A stretch of 64,000 nucleotides of DNA, from NCBI GenBank assembly GCA_963751245.1, contig CAVVTR010000008.1, positions 1 through 64,000 of the forward strand, read 5' to 3'. The DNA is from CAVVTR01 sp963751245. Lineage in GTDB: Bacteria; Acidobacteriota; Thermoanaerobaculia; Thermoanaerobaculales; Thermoanaerobaculaceae. The stretch's first letter is position 1, and the number at the start of each line of letters is the position of its first letter. The notes beneath the pieces are model-generated. The model was not told where the DNA came from and did no database searches. It saw nothing but the letters and a program-made list of their open reading frames with translations. This document shows, piece by piece, positions 27,784-36,388 of the stretch. A program made the translations under genes and the position numbers.

Positions 27784-30700
27784 ATGCGCTTCGTGGACTC
27801 CTACCTCGCCAAGCCGCACCTGGTCACGTCGATGGTCCTGCTGGCCGCCGTCGTGGGCCTCGTGGGCTACCACCGCATCCCGGTGAACCTCTTTCCCGAC
27901 TCGGAGCGGCCCCAGATCGCGGTGGTCACCGTCTACCCGGGCGCCTCCTCCCAGGACGTCGAGGCCGACGTCTGCCGGCCCATCGAGAAGGAGCTCACCA
28001 CCATCGGGCTCGTGCGCCGCGTCACCTCGGTGAGCAAGGACGAGGTGTCGGCGGTGACCGTGGAGTTCGAGTACGCCAAGGGGCTGGACTCGGCCGCCAC
28101 CGACGTCGCCAACGGGCTGCAGAAGGTCGCCGCGCAGCTGCCCGCCGGCATCCGCCCGCCGATGATCTTCAAGGTGTCCTCGGCGACGCCGGCGGTGCTC
28201 ACCCTGGCGCTGCGGCCGAAGCCCGGCTCGCCCCTCGACCTGTCGATGGTCCGCCAGATCGCCGACAACCAGATCAAGGAGCGCCTCCTGCAGCTGCCCG
28301 AGGTCGCCAACGTCGAGGTGTTCGGCGCCCACCAGCCGGTGGTCCGCGTGGACCTCGACCGCGACCGGCTCGAGCGCTACGGCCTCACCGCCCCCGCGGT
28401 GCGCCAGCGCCTGCTGGAGTTCAACGCCAACCAGCCCGTCGGGCTGCTCATCACCTCCGACTCCCAGTTCCTCCTCAAGCGCACCGGCGAGTTCGCAGAA
28501 CGCCGCCGACGCCGGCCGCATCGTCGTCGGCCCACGCCGACGGCGGCGACGTCCACCTCGCCGACGTCGCCACCATCCGGCGCGGCGTCATGGAGCCGCA
28601 GAGCGCCTACCACGGCGACGGCGAGCCCGCCATCGCGGTCAACGTCCAGCGCGGCACCACCGGCCACGCCCTCGACACCATCGCCGCCGTGGCCTCCGCC
28701 CTGCCCGGGCTCGAGCGCGACTTCCCCGGCGTCGACTTCTCCATCCCCGACACCCAGGGCACGCTGATCAAGCTGTCCGTCGGCAACATGCTCGACGCCC
28801 TGCGCGACGCCGTGATCATGACCGTGCTCGTGATCTTCCTGTTCCTCGCCGACTGGCGCGGCATGACCCTCGCCGCCGTCTCCATCCCCTTCACCTACCT
28901 GCTCACCTTCGCCGTCATGTGGCTCATCGGCTACGAGTTCGACATGGTCACGCTGACCGCCGTGATCATCGCCGTGGGCATGCTGCTCGACGACGCCATC
29001 GTGGTGCTGGAGAACATCGAGCGCCACTACCACGAGGACGGCACCGACGTCCACGAGGCGGTGGTCGGCGGCACCCAGGAGGTGATGCTGGCGATCTTCT
29101 CCGGCACCTACGCCACCGTCATGGTGCTGCTGCCGATCATCTTCATCGGCGGCTTCGTGCAGACCGTGCTGCGGCCGCTGTCCATGTCGCTGGTGGTCGC
29201 GCTGCTCGCCTCCTACATCGTCTCGGTGACGGTGATTCCGCTGCTCGCGCCGTTGCTCCTGCGGCGCTCCGCCGGCGCCGGCCGCAACCGCTTCGAGCGC
29301 GTCGTGCACCTCTTCGACCAGCTACGTGGTCGAGCCGATCCGCGACTTCTACGTGCGGCTCACCGCGCACCGCCCTCGACCACCGCGCGCTGTTCGTCGT
29401 CGTCGGGCTCGTTCTGCTCGTCGTCTCGGCGGCGCAGATGCCGATGGTCGGGCCGCAACCTCATGCCGCCCATGGACACCGGCATCGTCAAGATCAACTT
29501 CGAGACCGACTCCAACACCTCGCTCGCGGCGACCCGCAGACACCCTCTCGCAGATGGAGAAGATCATCCGCTCCCGCCCCGAGGTGACGTCCGTGTCCTC
29601 GGTGATCGGCTCCGAGCCCGGCGTCATCTCCTTCGGCGCCGGCCGCCTGCCGCAGCAGGGCAACATCACCGTTCACCTCGTGGACCGCTTCCACCGCAAG
29701 GCCACGATCTGGGAGATCGAGGACGAGCTGCGCGCCCGCTTCCGAGAACCTGCCGGGCCTGGCCAGCGTGGACGTCTTCGACTTCGGCGCCACGCCCCTG
29801 TCCACCATCCGCGCGCCCGTGGACGTGATGATCTCGGGGCCGGACCTGGCCACCCTCGACCGCATCGGCGCCGAGGTCGAGCGGCGCCTGCGGGAGCACC
29901 TGCGCGGCGCCACCTCCATCACCCGCTCGTGGACCCTGGACTCGGTCGAGGTCGGCTTCACCGCCGACCCCGAGAAGCTCGCCCTCTACCAGCTGCCGCC
30001 GCCTCGCCTGGTCGGCCAGCTCGGCGGCGCGGTGCGCGGCATGCCCGGCTCGGTGCTCCGGGTACCCAACCAGGACGGGCTGCCGCTGTGGATCCAGCTG
30101 CCCGCCGGCGAGCGCGAGAGCGTCGAGCAGCTCGCGACCTACCCGATCATGACCCCGCGCGGCCAGGTCCCGCTGGCCGCGCTGGGCCGCTGGCCGCCCG
30201 CGAGGTCCCCTCGGTGATCACCCGCCAGGGCCTGCAGCGCACCCTGGACATCCAGGCCTACCGTGCCCGCCGGCCGATCACCCGCCTGCAGGCGGACGTG
30301 GAGGCGGCCCTCGCGGGGCTGGAGCTCCCCCGCGGCTACACGATCACCAGCGAGGGCGAGATCAAGCAGATCAACGAGTCGTTCGGGCGCCTCGGCCAGG
30401 CGCTCGTCCTCGGCCTCGTGCTGCTCTACTTCTCGCTGGTGCCCGGCGTTCAAGTCGTGGGTCCACCCCCTCACGATCATGGTCGCCATCCCGCTGGCGC
30501 TCATCGGCGCCGCGTGGGGCATGGTCCTCGCCGACAAGCACGGCTGCATGCCGTCGATGATGGGCATGATCCTGCTGGCCGGCATCGTGGTGAAGAACTC
30601 GATCCTGCTCATCGACTTCATCGCCGCCGCCCGGGAGCGCGGCGAGAGCGTCCACGACGCCCTCGTCGGCTCCGTGCGAGTGCGCACACGGCCCATCCTG

Positions 30701-30931
30701 ATGACCGCCGTGGGCACGTCGGTGGGCATGCTCCCCATCGCCCTGCAGTGGGCCATCGGGCTGGAGCGGCTGTCGCCACTGGCCGTCGTCGCCATCGGCG
30801 GGCTGATGGTCTCCACCTTCCTGACCATGGTCTACGTGCCGATCTTCTACTCGCTGTTCGAGGACGCCCGCACCGGCCTGCAGCACGCCTACGCCCGCGT
30901 CGCCCACCCCCACGCCACCACCGCCTCCTGA
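27784..30931 (+). CDS. RND multidrug efflux pump, inner-membrane subunit (about nine frame errors)
   Basis: Proton-driven pump of the HAE-1/AcrB-like type. It starts MRFVDSYLAKPHLVTSMVLL with NLFPDSERPQIAVVTVYPGAS. Transmembrane blocks LDDAIVVLENIERHY and GMILLAGIVVKNSILLIDF carry the family motifs. The frame changes near 28495, 28531, 29322, 29373, 29451, 29531, 29745, about 30185 (net two bases) and 30445. Each change resumes the expected protein, and all fit extra bases. Removing ten bases gives exactly 1046 codons, the normal size, so the native gene is very probably intact. The stop is TGA at 30929. Confidence 0.9.
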
Positions 30932-31002
30932 TCCTCTCCGGCATCCCCGGCCCGGGCCCCCGCCCGGCGCCGGGGGCTTCCCCCTACCGCCGAAGACGTA
31001 GC

Positions 31003-31020
31003 CGCAGGCTTCAGCCTGCG
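31003..31020. repeat. REP-like palindrome CGCAGGCTTCAGCCTGCG
   Basis: A perfect 8-base stem around TC, in the 230-base gap between the pump and the oxoamine synthase. It belongs to the same core family (GGCTTCAGCC) as the repeats at 17.7 and 24.2 kb. A further GC-only hairpin lies near 30940-30980, without a T tract. Confidence 0.65.
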
Positions 31021-31162
31021 CCCTGCACTCCGCAACGACCGCCTGCACACTTCCCCGCGCCACCCACCCAGTCCTTCCTCCCGGCCACCAACGCCGCCCT
31101 CCCAGCGCTCGGAGGGTGCTACCCTTCCGCCGGCTGTGACAGAACTCACGAGGAGGTGGACC

Positions 31163-32398
31163 GTGTCCCTGGAGAAGCTCAACGCGGCACTGGCGGCGGA
31201 CGTCGAGGCACTGGAGCGGGAGGGGCGCGCCAAGGCCCCGGAGCGCGTCATCGTGGGGTACGAGGGGCCGCAGGGCGCCCGCGGGCCCCGCTACCGGCTC
31301 GAGGGCTCGGAGCGCGGCTTCATCCGCATGAACTCCAACAGCTACCTGTCGCTCTCGCACCACCCCAAGCTCATCGCCGCGGCGGACGAGGCCACCCACG
31401 ACTTCGGCGTCGGCCCCGGCGCCGTGCGCTTCATCGACGGCACCTTCGCCCACCACGTGGAGCTGGAGCGCCGCGTCGCCGCCTTCACCGGCCGGCCGGC
31501 GGCCAAGATCTTCAACTCCGCCTACACCGCCAACCTCGGCCAGGCCCTGGCCATCGGCTCGCCCACCACCTTCTGGATCGGCGACGCCCTCAACCACAAC
31601 TCCATCATCCGCGCCATGCGCATCGCCGGCGTGCCCAAGGAGAACCGCTCGATCTTCGCCCACAACGACGTCGGCGAGCTCGTGCGCCGCGTCGAGGAGG
31701 TCCCCGCCGGCATCGACCGCGTCGTCGTCATCTTCGACGGCGTCTTCTCCATGCGCGGCGACACCATCCCGCTGGCCGAGGTCAACCGCCGCCTGGCCCC
31801 CTACCGCGACCGCTTCCCCGGCGGCCTCGTCACCGTCCTCGACGACTCCCACGGCATCGGCGCCTTCGGCGCCACCGGCCGCGGCACCGAGGAGCACGAG
31901 GGCGCGAAGGCCGACGTCTTCATCGGCACCTTCGGCAAGGCGTTCGGCGTCAACGGCGGCTTCGTCGCCTCCAGCCGCGAGGTCGTCGAGGGGATCCGCC
32001 AGAAGTCGGACACCTACATCTACACCAACCCCCTGGGCGTCGCCGACTGCGCCGCCGCCCTGGCCGCCCTGGAGATCGCCGACGGCCCCGAGGGGCGCCA
32101 GCGCCTCGCCCACCTCCACGCCCGCATCGCGCAGTTCCGCGCCGGCCTCGACCGCCTCGGCTGGGAGTCCATCCCGGGCCCCCACCCCGTCGTGCCGCTG
32201 CTCGTCCGCGACACCGCCCGCGCCAGGGCCCTCGTCAAGCACTTCTTCGACAACGGCGTCCTCGTCGTCGGCCTCACCTTCCCCGTCGTCCCCAAGGGCG
32301 ACGAGACCCTCCGCTTCCAGCTCAACGCCGCGCATACGGAGGCGGACGTGGAGGAGGTGTTGGGGGTGTTGGAGGGGTTTGGGGGGTTAGAGCGCTGA
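31163..32398 (+). CDS. Alpha-oxoamine synthase family PLP enzyme (BioF/Kbl-like)
   Basis: A 411-residue aminotransferase fold-I enzyme. Family members condense an amino acid with an acyl-CoA (8-amino-7-oxononanoate synthase, 2-amino-3-ketobutyrate CoA ligase, serine palmitoyltransferase). Motifs: NSNSYLSLSHHPKL, GTFAHHVELE, VLDDSHGIGAFGATGRGTEEH and the PLP lysine in IGTFGKAFG. GTG at 31163 has GAGGAGG and is preferred to the in-frame GTG at 31136. No bio or tdh neighbour is present, so substrate is open; a role in sphingolipid-like or amino-ketone synthesis is possible. Confidence 0.88.
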   Translation: MSLEKLNAALAADVEALEREGRAKAPERVIVGYEGPQGARGPRYRLEGSERGFIRMNSNSYLSLSHHPKLIAAADEATHDFGVGPGAVRFIDGTFAHHVELERRVAAFTGRPAAKIFNSAYTANLGQALAIGSPTTFWIGDALNHNSIIRAMRIAGVPKENRSIFAHNDVGELVRRVEEVPAGIDRVVVIFDGVFSMRGDTIPLAEVNRRLAPYRDRFPGGLVTVLDDSHGIGAFGATGRGTEEHEGAKADVFIGTFGKAFGVNGGFVASSREVVEGIRQKSDTYIYTNPLGVADCAAALAALEIADGPEGRQRLAHLHARIAQFRAGLDRLGWESIPGPHPVVPLLVRDTARARALVKHFFDNGVLVVGLTFPVVPKGDETLRFQLNAAHTEADVEEVLGVLEGFGGLER

Positions 32399-32434
32399 AG
32401 GTCGCTCCGAAGACGATCGATCAGTGAGGTGATG

Positions 32435-32469
32435 GCGGGCGCGGCGTGGGTCGCGCCCGCTTTCTCTTT
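32435..32469 (+). terminator. Rho-independent terminator
   Basis: Nine-base stem GCGGGCGCG / CGCGCCCGC with an 8-base loop, then TTTCTCTTT, about 37 bases after the oxoamine synthase stop. The remaining bases to 32671 hold no gene. Confidence 0.85.
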
Positions 32470-32671
32470 GTCGGGTGTTCTTGAATGTGGTCAGGGAGTT
32501 GACGAGTCCGGGCGGGCGGGACAAGATGGGGGCACGTTGTCGTTTCGAGATTCGACCAAGCTGTGGCCGGGAGAGCGGGTGTTGGGCAGATTCCAGGACC
32601 ATCCAGAGCGCGCTGCAAGCAAGCGCGGGAAGCGGAAAAACCAGTGATGCGGCGGCGTAGCGTTAACTCCA

Positions 32672-32714
32672 CGGCTGCCCAAGATGGTGAAGTGGTTAAA
32701 CACGGTACCTATTG
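32672..32714. repeat. Hairpin repeat, copy A (short form)
   Basis: A 43-base core CGGCTGCCCAAGATGGTGAA... ending CACGGTACCTATTG, shared with copies near 36.2 and 40.1 kb. On the minus strand it contains GTTTAAC, which fits the RYYYAAC box of integron attC sites, but a clear partner GTTRRRY box is missing. It lies about 120 bases beyond the 3' end of the ASCH gene. Confidence 0.65.
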
Positions 32715-32837
32715 CGCTTGGCACAGGCGGTTCAGCCTTGGTCAACAGCCCCGGACTACCGCTCCGCTACCCTATCTGGGCTTGGCAGCTGCCCATTCGC
32801 GCGACCGCTACCTCCGTGCGCAATCGGACTCCATAAC

Positions 32838-33236
32838 CTAGGCGAACGCTCCGCGTAAACCGTTCACCCCGCGCAGGTACGCGAACGACTGCGGTGCCCG
32901 GATCCCGAATTCCTCTTCCGGGCAGAAAGGGTACGGATACCTTCGCGTGCGTCCGACCTGAATAGCGAAGCCCTCTCGAACCCCGGTGAAGTATCTCCGG
33001 AAAGTCTCTTCGTCGATCCCGCTTCCCCGCGTTCTCCTCCACAGACTCTCCGGGTGCCCGACAATGATGTCGGCGACCTCGAACTCTCCAATCACCTGCC
33101 CGACAGGCTTAGTCGCGTAGATAACGACGACGTCCACTGGGCGAAGGAATCGCGTCCGCCTGAACTCGAAGCCCTTCCTCCCGTCCAGGATTGCGAAAGC
33201 GAACTGCGGCCTAATTGACAATAATGCGCGACTCAA
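32838..33236 (-). CDS. ASCH-domain protein (PUA-like)
   Basis: A 132-residue single-domain protein: ALLSIRPQFAFAILDGRKGFEFRR, VVIYATKPVGQVIGEFEV, and a closing FGIRAPQSFAYL. This is the ASCH fold, related to PUA RNA-binding domains and predicted to bind RNA or a modified base. I place the start at TTG 33236 because the conserved domain begins four residues later; an ATG at 33308 is in frame but would overlap the upstream gene much further. The start overlaps the 3' end of the PIN-GNAT gene by 26 bases in another frame, so the two form a unit. Confidence 0.78.
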   Translation of the reverse strand: MSRALLSIRPQFAFAILDGRKGFEFRRTRFLRPVDVVVIYATKPVGQVIGEFEVADIIVGHPESLWRRTRGSGIDEETFRRYFTGVREGFAIQVGRTRRYPYPFCPEEEFGIRAPQSFAYLRGVNGLRGAFA

Positions 33237-34419
33237 CCCCCGCCAGGCTGAGAATGGTATCGAACTGTCCACTAGTGATCCTTTCGAAACCTCTAGGCGC
33301 AGACTCATGATCCCTAATGACGCCTCTCTGGATGAGAAGCTCGGGCTCGACGAAATCCTCTGGAGACTCCGTCTCAGGATAGAATCAGGAAACAGTTCAG
33401 TGTGGTATTTTGGATAAATTGGAACGAGGTACGCGCGCGACTCTCTCGACACGTAAGGGAATGTTGAGGATCATCCAAATTGAATCTTGGAGTCATATTA
33501 CGGCAATAGACTAGCTCGTCTCCGGAAGATGTCACTTTGTTGCCATGTTTGTAGAAACCAAAGTCCTCAAGGAGTTTGATTAGTCTCTGCTGTTGGGCCA
33601 TCTTATAGGAAATATCGTAACGTACACTTCATCAACTCGCTGTGCTATGGCATTATCGAATACGATTTTCAGAAATCTCTCCCCGAGTCGAAATCCGTTT
33701 AGTTCGACCTTCAGTGTGCCAATCTTCAATCGTTTCTTTGGCTGGAACTGCGGATTAATGTCGTGATACGATTCCCGTTCATTCTCAATCTTGAGATAAG
33801 AGAACATGCGACAATCCCCTCATCATTCTTGCAGACATACGCACTCTCTTCGCTCTTTCGGTTGAACCACCTGTCAAAGCCTTCGTAGTCTTCGCGGAAT
33901 GAATCAAAGAATGGGTCCATCTAGAGCGACGTGGCCGAACAGAGTCTTCTGCACGCCGAGCACCCGGTGGTACTCGATGAGGCCGGGATTCTCGACGGTA
34001 GCCTTCTCCATAAACTCATCAATCTTGAAGACCTTTGCGGACAGCCCAAGCTTCTCGGCCTTGCTGATCATGCCCCGGTCTTCCGTAATCAGGATGTCGA
34101 CGTGCTCCACCACCAGTTCATTGAGGATGGCGGTATCTCGACGATCGTTGATCGTCTTGTCGGAGGCTTCCGAGAGTTCTTGGAGCTTTGGGGCAAGGGC
34201 ACCAGGAGCCTGGATCAGATGATAGGAACCGAGCTTGGCTGTGAACGAAGAACGCACCTTCGGATCTTGGTGTTCGTTCACCTCTTCGACACTGGCCGGA
34301 TGGATGTTCTTCTCGTAACCCAGCCTATCCAGCCAGTTGAAAAGAAGCCCTATGTCCTGGCGAGCGACTGTTGCTGCCTCTCGATGGATGAGGATGTTCG
34401 TGTCGAGCAGTACCTTCAC
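33211..34419 (-). pseudogene. PIN-GNAT multidomain protein, frame-broken and internally deleted
   Basis: Reading through five frame changes gives one protein. Residues 1-165 are a PIN nuclease domain (MKVLLDTNILIHRE; INDRRDTAILNELV; VDILITEDRGM). It continues FFDSFREDYEGFDRWFNRKSEE and a GNAT acetyltransferase domain (LKIGTLKVELNGFRLGERFLKIVFDNA), then YLVPIYPKYHTELFPDSILR. In homologues as I remember them a PUA-like region of about 110 residues follows ESPEDFVE; here it is missing and the text jumps to ELLIQRGVIRDHESAPRGFERIT. Frame changes are near 33908 (one extra base), 33815, 33605, 33460 and 33383 (one base lost each). Some may be errors, but the deletion suggests real decay. Local DNA is AT-richer than elsewhere. 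Confidence 0.72.
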
Positions 34420-34767
34420 TGGCTGCTCCTCTCCAACTAAGAGAGTCGGCCGAGGCCTTCAGGCGGTCATCTCTTATAGTAGTCCATATTGAAGCGCCAG
34501 ACAGCGTCCACCCAGTTGCATGGAGATCACTTCCTCTCTATGGATGATACACGCAGACAGCAAGAGAGGTACCTCGCGCTCGGGCGTCGGGCAACATGCT
34601 GAAGCTGGTGCGGCCGACTGTTCAGGTTGTTCTGAGGTCGGTGGGGCCAGTGGGAGCGAGCCCTGATCACCGACCTTCCCTCGCGAGCTTGGCGCACGCT
34701 TGAACGTCTGGCTAGTCTACCGGAGCGGCGGGCTGTCGATTCGCTTCCCTTATAGGTACCTGATTGA
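34420..34767. other. Intergenic region left of the insertion sequence
   Basis: No gene is supported. The right end, near 34750, contains TATAGGTACC, part of the hairpin-repeat core (CACGGTACCTAT read in reverse), directly beside the insertion sequence. This suggests that the element landed at or in a repeat copy, the rest of which starts at 36187. Confidence 0.5.
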
Positions 34768-34774
34768 ATGAGTA

Positions 34775-34860
34775 GGTCGGTCTCCTTCGTAACGGCGTGG
34801 CAAGCTGCCCGCCAAAGGTAGTTTACGGGCTCGAGGCCCAAGGACGAAAGGAGACCGACC
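34775..34860 (+). promoter_or_regulatory. Inverted repeat that would hide the transposase ribosome site
   Basis: GGTCGGTCTCCTTCGT (34775-34790) pairs with ACGAAAGGAGACCGACC (34844-34860), with one bulged base. The right arm contains the AAAGGAG ribosome site and touches the GTG start. Folding in mRNA would block translation, limiting transposase made from outside transcripts. Confidence 0.6.
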
Positions 34861-35886
34861 GTGGAGCATTGTGGCATCGACCTGCACATGAAGTCGAGCG
34901 AGGTGCATCTGCTGGACGAGGAGGGCCGTACGAAGGAGACGTCGCGGATCCCGAGCACAGAGGCGAGCTTCCGGCGGTGGTTCGGAGGGCGGGCGCGGAT
35001 GAGGATCTGCGTGGAGGCGTCGGGGCAGTCGGCCTGGGTGAGCCGGATCCTGAGCGATGTGGGACACGAGGTCGTGGTCGCGAATGCGCAGCGCGTGCGG
35101 CTCATCGCGGAGAGCACCTTGAAGAACGACCGCGTGGACGCGGAGACGCTGGCCCGCCTGGTGCGAATGGACCCGGCCCTGCTGTGCCCGGTCCGCCACC
35201 GCAGGGAGGACACGCAGCGTCTCCGCGGGATGCTGCGCGTCCGCCGGGCGCTGATCAACAGCCGCACGGCAGCTCTCAACACCGCCCGTGGCCTGCTGCG
35301 CTCCTTCGGCTACCGCCTGCCCGGGCAACGCCCGCAGCGGCTGGCCCGTGCGCTGGCCCGTGGCGCGGTCCCCGAGGAGCTGTGCGCTCTGGTCGCGCCC
35401 CTGGTGCTCACGGCGCTGGAGCTCGACGAGCGCATCGCCGCGCTCGACGAGGAGGTCCGGCACGCCGGCGAGGCCTTCGAGGTGGTCACCCGCTTCCTCG
35501 ACGTCCCCGGCGTCGGCCCACTGGTCGCTCTGGCGTACGTCCTGTGCATCGAGGATCCGACCCGCTTCCGCTCGAGCCGGGACATCCCGAGCTTCCTGGG
35601 CCTGCGGCCGCGGATGCGCGAATCAGCGGACCGCTCACACTTCGGGCGGATCACCCGCCATGGCGACGGCGAGATGCGCCGTCTCCTGGTGCAGGCCGCT
35701 CACGCCTGCCTGCGCAGCCGCCAAGACACCGATCTCAAAACGTGGGCCGAGGGGCTCGCGGAGCGCGTCGGCAAGAAGAAGGCGGTGGTGGCCCTGGCCC
35801 GCAAGCTCGCCATCGTGCTCCATCGCATGTGGCTGACCGGCGAGAGCTACCAGCCGCTACGGACCCGCCGCGAAGCCGCGGCTTGA
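34861..35886 (+). CDS. IS110/IS1111 family transposase
   Basis: A 341-residue DEDD recombinase. Catalytic acids are readable: D7 (GIDLHM), E52 (CVEASG), D90 and D93 (LKNDRVDAETLARL). The C-terminal half holds the helix-hairpin-helix VPGVGPLVAL and the Tnp_20-type block FLGLRPRMRESADRSHFGRITRHGDGEMRRLLVQAA. Start is GTG at 34861. Complete, with no frame change, so the element could be active. Confidence 0.93.
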   Translation: MEHCGIDLHMKSSEVHLLDEEGRTKETSRIPSTEASFRRWFGGRARMRICVEASGQSAWVSRILSDVGHEVVVANAQRVRLIAESTLKNDRVDAETLARLVRMDPALLCPVRHRREDTQRLRGMLRVRRALINSRTAALNTARGLLRSFGYRLPGQRPQRLARALARGAVPEELCALVAPLVLTALELDERIAALDEEVRHAGEAFEVVTRFLDVPGVGPLVALAYVLCIEDPTRFRSSRDIPSFLGLRPRMRESADRSHFGRITRHGDGEMRRLLVQAAHACLRSRQDTDLKTWAEGLAERVGKKKAVVALARKLAIVLHRMWLTGESYQPLRTRREAAA

Positions 35887-36168
35887 GGAGGAAAGACGTG
35901 GAACGTGCCTGACCTCGAAGGGGAGACGACGTGACCGACGGCATCGGCGGGGCGACTCCGTGTGAAACACAGGGCGTGCGGCAGCATCAGCTCGCAACAG
36001 CCCGGGTACCTGGTGGGAGCGCCCCCCGCGACACCGAACCCAAGAATGCACCGGCCGCCTCGACGGCCATCAAGAGTGCGGATAGACGGTTGATGCGCGG
36101 CGCCCCGACACCCCTCGAGGCTGGAGAAAAGACAACGACGCCACCCAGGAGGTGCGAGAGCTTGACTC
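35887..36168 (+). ncRNA. Candidate guide (bridge/seek) RNA region of the IS
   Basis: 282 bases of non-coding DNA lie between the transposase stop and the right repeat. In IS1111 elements the guide RNA that recognises target and donor is encoded downstream of the transposase. I infer such an RNA here from position and element type only and did not fold it or find its loops. Confidence 0.35.
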
Positions 36169-36186
36169 GACCGACCTACTCATAGA

Positions 36187-36290
36187 GTGTTTCACCATTT
36201 AACCATTTTCCACGGACGACTGGCTCCTGCCCACCCTGGCCCCTCGACGGCTGCCCAAGATGGTGAAATGGTTATACACGGTACCTATGG
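36187..36290. repeat. Hairpin repeat, copy B (about 105 bases)
   Basis: Starts GTGTTTCACCATTTAACC and ends CACGGTACCTATGG. The arms pair: AACCATTT with AAATGGTT, and TTTCACCAT with ATGGTGAAA. On the minus strand GTATAAC (one mismatch to RYYYAAC) is followed about 85 bases later by GTTAAAT (fits GTTRRRY), the layout of an integron attC site. The insertion sequence ends three bases to its left. Confidence 0.7.
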
Positions 36291-36388
36291 GACCACGCCA
36301 GGCGGCACGTCCAAGCGCCCCGACGCTCATCCCAGGCAGCGTCGGAGGGAGAGCCGGTGTGGAGGGGCATCTCAGGATTCCATATGAG

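Larger units (their letters stand above)
34768..36183 (+). mobile_element. IS110-family insertion sequence, IS1111 type
   Basis: About 1.4 kb bounded by 15-base inverted repeats ATGAGTAGGTCGGTC (34768-34782) and its complement (36169-36183). It encodes a DEDD transposase. Sub-terminal inverted repeats are a mark of the IS1111 subgroup. No target duplication is seen, as expected. The exact ends are uncertain by several bases, since IS1111 repeats are sub-terminal. Its flanks both carry pieces of the GGTACC/CACCATTT hairpin repeat. Confidence 0.85.

Noticed and set aside
30940..30980. Terminator after the RND pump
   Set aside because: A GC hairpin is present but no T tract follows.
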